Part shown: in pieces, positions 34,216 to 44,451 of the stretch
How the letters are laid out: each line of letters starts with the position of its first letter
Position numbering within the stretch: position 1 is the first letter of the stretch
NCBI RefSeq assembly: GCF_029168945.1
Contig: NC_083605.1
Coordinates: 3,727,280-3,791,279, forward strand
Reading direction: 5' to 3'
DNA: 64,000 nucleotides
Source of the DNA: Cannabis sativa
Lineage: Eukaryota > Streptophyta > Magnoliopsida > Rosales > Cannabaceae
The notes under the pieces: model-generated
Told to the model about the DNA's origin: nothing
Database searches by the model: none
What the model saw: the letters and a program-made list of their open reading frames with translations, nothing else
Made by a program: the position numbers and the translations under genes

Positions 34216-34575
34216 TGCAGCATATCATATGACTACTTGTGTTGGTTTCCTAAAATTTATCCATTTTTGTTTGATAATCAGGTGAGAAAGGTGGATATGC
34301 TTGATGGAGTGACAATCCTCCGATCTGAGAAGGTTAAGGATGAGCTTGTTTTGGATGGTAATGATATTGAACTTGTCTCAAGATCTTGCGCTCTCATTAA
34401 CCAGGTATGCTATCTCTCTTTTATGTGTATTTTGTTAAAATAACATAGAAAGGAACTGAGATTTTGATTTATTTTTTTCCCTTGACAGAAATGCCATGTG
34501 AAGAACAAGGATATCAGGAAATTTCTGGATGGTATCTATGTCAGCGAGAAGGGAACTATCGCAAATGAGGAATGA
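33168..34575 (+). CDS. RPL9: 60S ribosomal protein L9 (uL6)
   Basis: Component of the cytosolic large ribosomal subunit near the sarcin-ricin loop/GTPase centre. Three exons: 33168-33539 (124 codons), 34282-34404 (41 codons) and 34489-34575 (28 codons plus TGA), all phase 0, giving 193 residues, close to the family length of about 194. The protein starts [15 protein letters not shown], has the uL6 N-domain core ([12 protein letters not shown]), then [20 protein letters not shown], and the C-domain ([42 protein letters not shown]). Intron 1 (742 bp) is T-rich, contains imperfect internal duplications and an (AAT)n tract at about 34186-34214. The 5' UTR has a GA-rich repeat. Confidence 0.97.
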
Positions 34576-34919
34576 TCTTTTGTTATAGGAATACTCATTT
34601 TAGTCTTTCGAACTAGTTTAATTTCATTTCTTGATGTGATTGGGTAAGTTAAGTTTTATTTAATTGCAGATTTTGTCTGAAAGACTTGTATAAGCTTGGT
34701 TTTAAATTGAGATTTGGATCTCTACGATTTTGGCTTGTCTCATTTCATTTTTAACTATGTTATGGTTTTGCTTAGTCATTTACTTCTTTGGGAAAAATAT
34801 AAAATATCATGTGTGACGATTATCTTGAAATTAATTTTGTGTATGATTATGGTTTTGTTCACTCTAATGCAAAATTAAGACAACATGAGCAAATTACAAA
34901 AACGATTAATGAAGAAAAG

Positions 34920-35270
34920 TTTGCAATGGATCATGGCTAATTTTGTCAAACATCCCCAAATTCTTTAGAAGATTTATGATGAGATTAAGGAGGTTGTAAG
35001 GCTAAGGGAAAAGAAGGAGAATATTGAAATTGAAAAGGAAGATTTGCAGATGATGAGTTATTTGAAAGCTGTGATTGTGGGAGGGCTCACTTTGTGAGTG
35101 AGGCTGTTGTTTTGGGTAGACATTTGGTGACCAAGAATGGGAATATTAACTTCATGGCTAAGATGGGTTGGGATCCAAAGGTGTGGGAGGATCCTATGGA
35201 GTTTAAGCCACAGAGGTTTATTAATGGTGATGGTGGTAAGGTTGAGTTTGATATAACACTTAGGCACTAG
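34920..35270 (+). pseudogene. CYP89 3' fragment lacking the heme-binding region
   Basis: Begins with codons matching LQWIMAN of the P450 I-helix and runs through KIYDEIKEVVRLREKKENIE, an EDLQMMSYLKAV stretch, KNGNINFMA, then [14 protein letters not shown] and RFINGDGGKVEFD. It then jumps directly to TLRH and a stop (TAG 35268-35270). An in-frame TAG lies near 34965-34967 (after PQIL). About 14 codons around the ExxR helix and the whole heme-Cys loop are deleted. There is no intron where the intact gene has one. The 3' flank up to about 35525 also matches the flank of the intact gene, so this is a DNA-level duplicate, not a processed copy. Confidence 0.9.
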
Positions 35271-35525
35271 ACCATACCTAACTACCAAATCTATTTATTT
35301 AGGACTAGGACTTGGACTAGTTAGTACATATATACTATTTGTTTAATTGTATCTCAAGATAATTAAGTTGAACAATAAACAAACACAGTATTTATGCTTT
35401 CATATTCATAATAAAATTGCTGGTGTGATGTGATGTTAAGACACACACCCACACATACATATAAAAAACTTTATAAACAATTGAATTGAAGAAGCCTCCA
35501 ACACCTCATTATGAATGTTAAGTCC

Positions 35526-36021
35526 TATGCATTGGAAATGGGAATTAACACTACAATTTTATTTGTTTGGTATTCATTGCATAAATAATCTAAATATGAC
35601 AACATATATTGATACAGATAGAGAAAGCTTGGAACTTTCCTTGTTCTCTTCCTAAGGGAAAATGGTCCGTAAATTCATACTATATAGATGAGTAAGTGAA
35701 GAAAATATATTATTTTGTATAAGATGATTAATTAAGCTGGTTTCAACTACAATCTTCAAATCCATACTATACAACACCATAGAATAAATGGTATATAAAA
35801 GGTTGAAGATATTTTTGAATGAAATTAATTAAATGTGCTATCATTAAGTATGAGTATGAGCCAAAGATTGGTTATGGATGGACACCATGAAAATGAAGAG
35901 AGGAATAAGCAGGTGTGTTAGAGTGATTTTCCCAAAGAATCAGATATGGTCATAATCAATGTCAATACTATACAACAATTATCTTCCAAAAGAGTTCTAG
36001 TAAAGAAGCTTTAGTTGTCTT
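35526..36021. other. Spacer before the interrupted ORF
   Basis: No supported gene or element. Confidence 0.5.
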
Positions 36022-36215
36022 GTGATATTCTTACATGGGATTTTGTATGAAGCAGAAGAACAACAACCAAAACAATATTATTCAGCCCTTCATACCTGGT
36101 TCAGTTATTATTTTGTTTTGTTATTATTTTCAGTTATGCTTGGTATGACTGCTTATGTTGGTTTTTTCGAGATTTGGTGTCCGAAAAAAAAGGGAAAATG
36201 TGTTCATTTCTGCAG
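36022..36215 (+). pseudogene. N-terminal part of a small unknown ORF split by the copia insertion
   Basis: Open frame beginning MIFLHGILYEAEEQQPKQYY, with a hydrophobic segment (YYFVLLLFSVMLGMTAYVGFF) and a Cys/Lys-rich end (WCPKKKGKCVHFC). It runs straight into the LTR at 36216. The same frame continues after the second copy of the target duplication at 40907. I do not recognise the family; a single-pass membrane microprotein is one reading, chance is another. Confidence 0.45.
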
Positions 36216-36438
36216 AGTTGAGATTAAAGATAGAACAGAGAGAAAGAGAAAGGAAGAGAAAGATTGAAAATGAATCTTGTTTTTATTCAATGATTTAAGA
36301 GAGTTACAGTACACTATATTTATAGTTCAATATCAGTAAAGATAGAGAACTGTTATGATAACAAAATTAACTAAAAGTCTAACAACCTACTAACTAACTC
36401 AACTGTCTGAGTTGGACTCTTCTGAACTATACTCAATA
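36216..36438 (-). repeat. Copia 3' LTR
   Basis: Matches 40684-40906 with two visible substitutions. The pol stop codon (36435-36433) lies inside this LTR. Confidence 0.93.
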
Positions 36439-39400
36439 TTCCCCCCTCAAGCTGGAAGGGAGTTGATCTAGTGACAGCTTGTGACAGAGGAAATTGAACT
36501 TGGGAAGTGGGAGAGCTTTCGTGAGTAAGTCAGCAGGCTGTTCTTCTGTAGGGATGTAGGATATTTGAACTTTGTGTTTGTTGATCAGTTCTCTAACATA
36601 GTGTACATCAACTTCTATATGCTTAGTTCTGGAGTGAAAAACAGGGTTTGAAGCTAATTGTTGAGCGCCTTGATTATCACACCAGATGGTTGGTGTATGT
36701 GAGAGAGATATGCCGATTTCATTGAGAACAGAAGTGATCCAGACAACCTCAGTTGCAGTGGTAGATAAGGCACGATATTCAGACTCCGTGCTTGATCTGG
36801 CCACTGCAGTTTGTTTCTTTGAACCCCAAGTGATTAAGTTGTTCCCAATCATGACACAAAACCCTGTAGTTGACTTTCTATCATCAAGGTTACACGCCCA
36901 ATCCGCATCGGAATAAGCCTCGATTTTCATATTGGTAGCAGGTGTAAATACAAGTCCAAGGTGTGTAGTACCTTTGATGTACCTAAGAACCCGTTTGCAT
37001 GTATTCCAGTGGGTGATTGTAGGTTGTTGCATATATTGGCTTAGTCTATTCACGGCAAATGAGAGGTCAGGTCGGGTGAGGGTGAGATATTGTAGAGAGC
37101 CAATTATACTTCTGTACATTTTGGGATCGTGAAATGGTTCACTGCAGTCAGTGAAGAGCTTGTTGCCAGGGCACATAGGTGTACTACATGCTTTTGAGTC
37201 TTCCATATTGGTCTTCCTTAGTATGTCGTGAGCATACTTTGTTTGAGTGAGATGAAGTTTCGAGTCCGTTCGGTATGCTTGAAAGCCCAGAAAATAATGG
37301 ACAGACCGCAATGTTTTTAACCCGAAAGTAGTGTTAAGATTGGAGATGATGTGTTGTATAGCAGCTGAGTCTTGTCCGGTTATTAAGATATCATCGACAT
37401 ATACCAAAATGAGTAGAAGATGGCCATGGTTATGAGAGATAAAGAGGGAAGTATCTGAAACTGAGTTGGTAAAATCCCATGACAGAAGGGATGTTTTCAA
37501 CTTTTCATACCAAGCCCGTGGGGCTTGTTTTAAGCCATAGATGGCTTTTTGAAGCTTACAAACATGTGTAGGATGGTCAATGTCTTCAAACCCTTTGGGT
37601 TGTTGCATGTAGACTGTTTCCTTGAGTTCTCCATTGAGGAATGCATTATTCACATCTACTTGTTGAATATCCCAGTTGTTGGTGACAGCAAGAGTGAACA
37701 TGATTCTTAGAGTGGAGGCCTTCACAACCGGACTGAATGTATCAAAATAATCTATGCCTTCTGTTTGTTGAAATCCCTTAGCCACAAGTCTTGCCTTTAA
37801 CCTCTCGACAGAACCATCACCATTCAGTTTGGTGCGAAACAACCATTTGTTTTGTATAACCTGCATACCTTCAATATAGGGGACAAGAATCCAAGTCTTG
37901 TTTCGTATAAGAGCATAATATTCAGTTGTCATTGCCGAGTTCCATTTTGGATCAGCAAGAGCTTTCTTTACCGATCTTGGCTCAAGAAAATTGTGATTGA
38001 ACCTTGTAATTGTAGCAGCTAGAATTTTAGGCTTATGTATACCAGATTTGGATCGGGTTTGCATAGGGTGATTGGATCTATTTGGGACAGAAATAGCTTG
38101 TTGTTGTATTTGTGGTGGTGCTATACTAGGGGTGGGTGATATGGTTGCTGGTATAGGATCTGGTGTAAGGCCTGGTATAGGGGCTGGTGTAGTGTGAGTG
38201 GTTCCTGTGGACCTGGCAGCGGTAGTATTGATATTGGGGTTGCATTCAGGTGTGGTGGGATTAGGTTGAGGAGGTAAGATAGGTATAGGGAAGCTGGTTG
38301 TTTGTATGGGTGTGGAGGGATTATGTTGTGTGACAGGAAAGAGTTGGGTATAAGGGAAATTGACCTCATCAAAGGTGACACTTCTTACAATGTACACTCG
38401 GCCAGTGGGATGTAAGCAACGATATCCCTTGTGATAGGGACTATAACCAAGAAACACACACATAGATGTCTTGAACTCAAACTTGTGTTTATTATATGGT
38501 CTTAGAAATGGGAAACAAGCACAACCAAAGGTTTTTAAGAAATTATAATCAGGTTTTTGCTGAAATAATGTCTCAAAAGGTGAGATATATGAGTTTCTTT
38601 GCACAGGCAGCCGGTTTATAAGATAAGTAGCAGAGACAAAGGAATCCCACCAATATTTTAAGGGCATTTTGGCTTGAGCAAGCATGGTGAGCCCAATTTC
38701 AGTGACATGTCTATGTTTTCGCTCAGCCCTACCTTGTTGTTGGTGTGTGTGGGGACACGGATGTCTAAAGACAACACCCATCTGTGCTAGGATAGGTTTC
38801 AAAGGTCGATATTCCCCCCCCCCCCAATCGGCTTGTAGGCTTTTGATTTTGACCCCAAATTGCCTTTCAACATAATTGTTGAAGTATTGAAAAACTGTGT
38901 GTGTGTCAGATTTGAGTTTAAGTGGGAATATCCAAGTATCTTTGGTAAAATTATCTATGAAAATGATGTAATATTTGAATCCCTCATTAGTGGGATATGG
39001 AGAGGGTCCCCACAAATCCGTGTGGACAATATCAAAGGGTTTAGTTGTTTGATGTTGTGAAGATAGGAAAGTAAATTGGTGCAATTTGCCATATTGGCAT
39101 GCATGACAAAAACTTGGATTAGTAGTGGGAATTTGCAAAGATTGAAGAACTTTATTCAAAACGACTTTTGATGGGTGGCCCAATCGTTGGTGCCACAGAT
39201 TTACAAGAGAAACATTTCTATTGTTATTGCTACTCTTATTACATGAAAAAGATTGAAAATTCTGCCTAATAGCAGTGGGATGTTGAGATGGAATTGAGTG
39301 TTGTGGTTGTATGTGTGAGGGCTTGTGTTGTGAGGAGGGTAGTTGGTACAAGCCTTCTTTAATTGTTCCCTGAAGAAGAGGGGTATTGGTTTGGTTGTCC

Positions 39401-39840
39401 TTGACAAAACAACAAGAAGAGTTAAATTCAACTGAAACATCATTATCTTTGGTGAATTTAGAGATACTTTTGAGGTTCTTGGTAATAGATGGAACATGCA
39501 AAATGTTTTTAAGATGTAGGGGTTTTCTAGCTGCTAAAGAACAAGATCCAATATTTTTAATTACAAGTGAGGAGCCATTACCTACAACCAACTTTTCTTT
39601 GCCCTTGTAGGAGGTTTGTTGTTGGAGTTGAGAGTTGTTGGAGGTAACATGGTTGGATGCACCACTATCCAAATACCAATTTGTGTCTTCGGTAGTGGAG
39701 GGTGAAGCAACATAAGCCTGTGGTGTGTTGTTGGAAGAGGCAGGATGCAGATCGTCTTCTGGTCCATTGTAGCTGAGATCAAATCGTTTATAGCACCTTT
39801 GAACCGTGTGACCAACTCTGTTGCACAGTTGACAGATTGG
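36433..39840 (-). CDS. Copia pol polyprotein: protease, integrase, reverse transcriptase, RNase H
   Basis: Open from just after the gag stop to 36433. From the N-terminal side: gag zinc knuckle CQLCNRVGHTVQRC, aspartic protease DSGASNH, GAG-pre-integrase (LWHQRLGHPS), zinc-binding and integrase core with HTDLWGPSP, QADWGGGEY and GRAERKHRH as the D, D and E blocks, then RT with YVDDILITG, and RNase H with SDADWACNLDDRKSTTGF and the C-terminal SRTKHIEVDVHYVRE. The second integrase block has three Gly where the family usually has two, coded by a 12-base homopolymer at 38814-38825. There is no start codon of its own; it is in the same frame as the second gag segment. Likely recently active, but expression as a fusion is blocked by the gag lesions. 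Confidence 0.92.
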   Translation of the reverse strand, partial: PICQLCNRVGHTVQRCYKRFDLSYNGPEDDLHPASSNNTPQAYVASPSTTEDTNWYLDSGASNHVTSNNSQLQQQTSYKGKEKLVVGNGSSLVIKNIGSCSLAARKPLHLKNILHVPSITKNLKSISKFTKDNDVSVEFNSSCCFVKDNQTNTPLLQGTIKEGLYQLPSSQHKPSHIQPQHSIPSQHPTAIRQNFQSFSCNKSSNNNRNVSLVNLWHQRLGHPSKVVLNKVLQSLQIPTTNPSFCHACQYGKLHQFTFLSSQHQTTKPFDIVHTDLWGPSPYPTNEGFKYYIIFIDNFTKDTWIFPLKLKSDTHTVFQYFNNYVERQFGVKIKSLQADWGGGEYRPLKPILAQMGVVFRHPCPHTHQQQGRAERKHRHVTEIGLTMLAQAKMPLKYWWDSFVSATYLINRLPVQRNSYISPFETLFQQKPDYNFLKTFGCACFPFLRPYNKHKFEFKTSMCVFLGYSPYHKGYRCLHPTGRVYIVRSVTFDEVNFPYTQLFPVTQHNPSTPIQTTSFPIPILPPQPNPTTPECNPNINTTAARSTGTTHTTPAPIPGLTPDPIPATISPTPSIAPPQIQQQAISVPNRSNHPMQTRSKSGIHKPKILAATITRFNHNFLEPRSVKKALADPKWNSAMTTEYYALIRNKTWILVPYIEGMQVIQNKWLFRTKLNGDGSVERLKARLVAKGFQQTEGIDYFDTFSPVVKASTLRIMFTLAVTNNWDIQQVDVNNAFLNGELKETVYMQQPKGFEDIDHPTHVCKLQKAIYGLKQAPRAWYEKLKTSLLSWDFTNSVSDTSLFISHNHGHLLLILVYVDDILITGQDSAAIQHIISNLNTTFGLKTLRSVHYFLGFQAYRTDSKLHLTQTKYAHDILRKTNMEDSKACSTPMCPGNKLFTDCSEPFHDPKMYRSIIGSLQYLTLTRPDLSFAVNRLSQYMQQPTITHWNTCKRVLRYIKGTTHLGLVFTPATNMKIEAYSDADWACNLDDRKSTTGFCVMIGNNLITWGSKKQTAVARSSTESEYRALSTTATEVVWITSVLNEIGISLSHTPTIWCDNQGAQQLASNPVFHSRTKHIEVDVHYVRELINKHKVQISYIPTEEQPADLLTKALPLPKFNFLCHKLSLDQLPSSLRGEY

Positions 39841-40657
39841 TCAATTTCTGCCTTGATTTCCTCTGCCTCCTTGATTGCCTCGGCCTCTAGTTTGAGTATT
39901 GTTTCCTCTTCCTCGATTGCCTGGGTTCATGGTGCGATTCGATTGATTGTTGTTGGTGTAGGGTGGCTTCTTGAATTGAGCCATATTGGCCGAAGCACCA
40001 TTGAGATCAAGTGAGAGTGCAGCAGCATGAGATTCGATTCTGATTTCTTGGTTTTGCAGCAAGAATTGGACTTCTTGCAATGTGAGGTTGTCCCGAGAGG
40101 TAAGATTTACCAGTACTGCCTCATACTCAGGGCCCAAACCAGCAAGGATGTACAGTATCAATTGATCATCATTGAGTTGATTTCCTGCTGCTCTTAACCC
40201 ATCTGCAAGATTCTTCATTTTTAAGAGATCTTCATCAATTGACATTGATCCCTTCTTGGTGTTTTGTAATTAGATGTATGAGGCGAGCCTTTGAGGTGGT
40301 GCCGAAGAGTTGTTCTAGAGTTCTCCATAACTCATGAGCAGAGTTGCAATTGACCACATGTCCGAGCATTGTTTCAGAAATAGATGACATTAGCCATGAC
40401 AGTAAAAATTGGTCTAAACGCATCCAACGAGTGAATTCAGGGTTGATTACCTGAGTTGTTGATTCTGGTGGTTGGCGAATGCGTTGTTGTGGTGGATTTT
40501 GATTGAGCAGAATCGATTCAAGGTCATGAGCCCTTATTGCTGGTAGAACTTGTGATCGCCAGAAAAAATAATTGTTCCGATCGAGGCGTAATGGTGGCAG
40601 GAACATAGTTATTGGGACTGCAAAATTGTTGTTCGATACCCCTGATGGTGCCGCCAT
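39841..40657 (-). pseudogene. Copia gag, broken by frameshift and stop
   Basis: Starts MAAPSGVSNNNFAVPI at 40657. The UBN2-type gag segment contains FFWRSQVLPAIRAHDL, then SWLMSSISETMLGHV and LWRTLEQLFG. Near 40250 the frame ends (KHQEGINVN stop), and the continuation MSIDEDLLKMKNLADGLRAA is in another frame. That second part runs through an RGRGN-rich stretch to a TGA at 39843-39841, after which the zinc knuckle continues in frame. Two lesions make this copy defective for gag. Confidence 0.9.
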
Positions 40658-40683
40658 GGAAGAACCTTTGACTCTTGATACCA

Positions 40684-40906
40684 AGTTGAGATTAAAGATA
40701 GAACAGAGAGAAAGAGAAAGGAAGAGAAAGATTGAAAATGAATCTTGTTTTTATTTAATGATTTAAGAGAGTTACAGTACACTATATTTATAGTTCAATA
40801 TCAGTAAAGATAGAGAACTGTTATGATAACAGAATTAACTAAAAGTCTAACAACCTACTAACTAACTCAACTGTCTGAGTTGGACTCTTCTGAACTATAC
40901 TCAATA
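40684..40906 (-). repeat. Copia 5' LTR
   Basis: Pair of 36216-36438. A TATA-like TATAAATATAG is present on the element strand. The PBS abuts its inner end at 40683 downward. Confidence 0.93.
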
Positions 40907-40996
40907 TGCAGCAGCACGAGTTTTGGTGAGGTTGTTGGGAGTGCTGGAACCGAAAAAAAGGTTGAGTTGTTGAAGAACACATTAGGCTTTCTTTGA
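40907..40996 (+). pseudogene. C-terminal part of the split unknown ORF
   Basis: After the TGCAG duplication the frame of the 36022 ORF resumes (CSSTSFGEVVGSAGTEKK, then VELLKNTLGFL) and stops at TGA 40994-40996, with an AATAAA signal about 15 bases on. The pre-insertion ORF would have been about 92 codons. No recognised domain. Confidence 0.45.
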
Positions 40997-41879
40997 TGAG
41001 GCTTTCGATAATAAACAACACACTTAATGATAATTCTAATTTCGAATTTTGTATGTATGTATGTTGTTTTGATTGGATTGGATTGGAAAAACAACGTCAA
41101 CAACAACAATGGCAACATGCGTTTTCCACAAGCAATAGATATATAGTTTGACAATGTTGGAGGAAAGAACATCAGAACCAATGATGCTTGAATTGTTGTG
41201 TTGGGGAATGATCTCACCGTAGAACCTTCATCAACAACAACATCATGGTGATGATCACTTGCAGTTGTACACCAAGTTTAGTTTGTTGAATATGTCAATT
41301 CATATATTCCTTTCGTGTTCTTGGTTCATTGATTTTGATTTGATGTGTTACCAACATAGCATTTTCTGTTATGAAACATTGACAAAACATACTTCCACAC
41401 ATCCTCACTACCAAACTCACTTCTTTCTAATTAAGTTATGTTTCAGCTCAAAATAATGCAAAAAGTAACAAACATTGACCTCAAAAATAATACTAACAAA
41501 TCAAACAAATTTAATACTAATAAAATAATGTTCATATTTTGTAAAGCCCTATTTGAAATTTACTAAACTCAAAAGGCTAATTTTATTATATTATAATTAA
41601 TTAACCATATAGGTCGGGATCCCGAGTTATAAAACACAGTTGAAACTACATTTGTTATTACAAAGCCCCTTAACATTTTTTTTTCTTTATAACTCACAGG
41701 CAACAACAAAAAGTAACTCAAATGTTGAAAGACCGAAACCCTCCTGCTTGCATTGCCGCGATATGTACAATCACTGTCGAGCTCCATCTCACTGTTCCTC
41801 CAGCTTAGCTTTTCTTTTACCTACACATGGTAGCAAACTGATGAGTCAACAAACTCGATAAGATATGCATTACATATAT
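40997..41879. other. Spacer with no supported gene
   Basis: Contains a (GTAT)n-type run near 41049-41060 and a GGATT repeat near 41074-41088. Open frames lack recognisable features. Confidence 0.5.
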
Positions 41880-43330
41880 AAGAAATGCTATACTGAATTG
41901 ATGCTTAAGCTGCCCTGAGCTCAACAACCGAGCCCACAAAATGGTTAAGAACGTTTTTAATGGAAGTACGACCACTGTACCATATGCACCAAAGTACCTA
42001 CTCTGTACCCGTGTTGGTAGGGCCATTATTGTACTCTCAGGAGTTACTAAGTATTGTACCACATGCACGACGTACCCTTTGGTACTCGTGTTGGTGACAC
42101 CGTAACTGCCCTGAAATCCTACACTATACTAAGTTACTAACACCCTTAAATTCACGTAACACTAGTGTTAGTAGTGTAAACTGTTATTACAAGCATACAT
42201 TCATATATGTAATATTTATGCTATCTTACCTCGTTCCGTATTCAGGTGTGCCGGTTAGCCTGAGTGGAAGTATAACTTAACGCTTTATAGGGCCCTAAAC
42301 AATAATATTCAAAACTCGATGAGAGTCACGCTAAAACACTTATCGGAAATTTAAAATTGAAACTAAGGATTGCTTTATCGATAAATAGGATGCTAACACC
42401 CTAAACAACACAAAAAACGGGGAAAATTAGGGTTCAGGAAAATGGCCCAACCGGTAGACCGGTTCCCAACCGGAAGTCTTGTACCTGGGTACCAACCGGT
42501 CGACCGGTTCTACAGGTCTCCCAAAACCGGTTGACTGGTTCTGTGCTGGGAACTCGAAAATTGCACCCCTAATCTCAAATCAAACCCAAACTTCATAAAA
42601 CCTTCCAGACCACCTGCATACACTCCAATAGACCCAAACCAACCAAAAGGACACAACAATTGACACAAAAACTCATTCCACCATTAGAGCTCCAAGTTGG
42701 AGTTCATAAACTCCAATTTGACTCAAACAATAAAATAATCACCTCACTTAGCCCAAAACAGCAGTAAACATCTCAATCAAATATCAGAATGCAGATTTCA
42801 AACAATTCTCAAACAAACAGCCACAAAATCCTCAAGTTCAACCATTAAAACTCAACCTAGACTTGAGAGAAACAAAAAAGATGATGGCTAGAAGAGATAC
42901 CTTGGCTTGGAACCTTAGAATTCAGCTAGAATTCTTGATGATAAGCTGAGAATTCACAATCCCTAGTTGCTCCTTGGAAAATCGAGAGCAAGAGAGAGAG
43001 AAGTTGAGAAAGGGTGATAGTTTTCTAGGGTTTTCTAACTTATTTCTTGAATAAAAGGTAATATATATTATTATTATTAATATATTTAATTAATAAGCTG
43101 AAAGTGATGAAAGATAAAAGAGGAAAGGACTAATTACCCTTTTAATAAACACCAAGAATTTAAAATAAAAGGTTTCTAATGGCATTTTGGTCATAAAATA
43201 TCTCAACCAATTTCCGACACTATCCAACCTAACAATGATACCCCGCTAATAATATTCTAAAACATATAATATGCGAATTTTTAAAGGCCCAACGTCACTT
43301 TCCACAACTTCCGAACACAATCACAAAAAT
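41880..43330 (-). repeat. LTR-like repeat segment with ACCGGT..ACCGGT motifs
   Basis: Non-coding. On the minus strand it contains a leader-like stretch (AACCCTAGAAAACTATCACC, then TCTCTCTCTC and TTGCTCTCGA), a segment with three variants of ACCGGTCGACCGGTT (about 42450, 42497 and 42530), and a region of repeated GTACNNNNTGGTAC words (41960-42110). The style is that of a plant LTR; no PBS, PPT or TSD was located, so the call is tentative. Confidence 0.4.
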
Positions 43331-43665
43331 TGAGAAATTTACATAAATAGCATAATAAATAGATATATTTTAACTTAAATAAATTTCCACACAATATGGA
43401 TATTATAAATAATATTTAATCTCATAAATTAACCTTAATTATTTATTAATCCAAAGTATTAATCATAAACGGTCTTTACATATTTATTATAACTAATTAA
43501 GTAATTATGGATAAAATTGTTATAGTAAACTATTTATTTGGGTCTGTTTCAATTTTTTTTTTATATAATTTTTGATATTTTATTTATAATTTTATAGTTT
43601 AAATTTTTATTTGAAAAAATATATTTATAAGATTTTAACCTGAAAAATAACTATAAAAAGTTTAA

Positions 43666-44080
43666 GGTGATTCTACAATGCACCCCTTAAAAGGTATGTA
43701 CTAATGCATCCTCCACCTGTTTTGGCATCCAGAAAAAAATTTTAATCTAATTTTTTTTATATTCATGTACGTTATAGCTATTTAAGATATTCTACAAAAT
43801 TTTAAGAAATTCAGTTAAATTTACAATATAAAAAATAATATTCAAACAGTCTGTTTTACGCGCGTATAAAATAAAGTGGTCACGCGTATAACATATTGCT
43901 TGAACGCAATTTTTGGCATGTTAAACTTTTCCGAATTTCTTAAAATTTTGTAGGATATCTTAAATATGTATAATATACATGACCATAAGAAAAAATTTGA
44001 CTAAAAAATTATTTCGGATACTAAAATAGATAGAGATGTATCAGTGTATCCCTTTTAAGAGGGTGCATTATAGAATTTCC
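43666..44080. repeat. Foldback MITE just upstream of the GLTSCR1-domain gene
   Basis: Left end GGTGATTCTACAATGCACCC and right end GGGTGCATTATAGAATTTCC are inverted, and complementarity continues inward for roughly 150-200 bp (for example AAGATATTCTACAAAATTTT against AAAATTTTGTAGGATATCTT). The centre holds ACGCGCGTATAA...CACGCGTATAA. Total about 415 bp, non-coding, ending 271 bp before the start codon of the next gene. Target duplication unclear. Confidence 0.78.
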
Positions 44081-44351
44081 CAAAAATTTATTATTTTCAA
44101 TAAAGAAATATTTTTATAAATAAAAAATTCAAATTGTGTTGATATAACTTTGTAATTTTTTAAAAATTTTGGTGTATTATGTGAATTTTGCATATTTAAA
44201 AGGATACAAACGACATGTCGTTGTTTAAGGGAGGAAACGACGACAAGTCTCTTCATTTTGTGTTCTAAAAGAAAAGAGAGAAAGAAAGTGAAAGAAAGAA
44301 AGAAAGAACGAGAGATCACAAAGAAGAAGACGAATTCAAAGCGAGAGAGAG

Positions 44352-44375
44352 ATGGAAGAAGCAAAAGCATTAGCC

Positions 44376-44406
<31 letters not shown>

Positions 44407-44414
44407 AGCAACAA

Positions 44415-44451
<37 letters not shown>

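Larger units (their letters stand above)
36216..40906 (-). mobile_element. Ty1/copia LTR retrotransposon, nearly complete
   Basis: Two 223-bp LTRs (36216-36438 and 40684-40906) flanked by the direct duplication TGCAG (36211-36215 and 40907-40911). On its own strand the element starts TATTGAG and ends CTCAACT, so its termini are the non-canonical TA...CT, not TG...CA. PBS CTTGGTATCAAGAG lies just inside the 5' LTR and a polypurine tract TTGAGGGGGGAA just before the 3' LTR. I count two LTR differences (near 36281/40757 and 36363/40831), implying a young insertion. Gag has a frameshift and a stop; pol is open. Domain order protease-integrase-RT-RNase H defines copia; the style suggests an Ale/Retrofit-like lineage, not proven. 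Confidence 0.95.
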
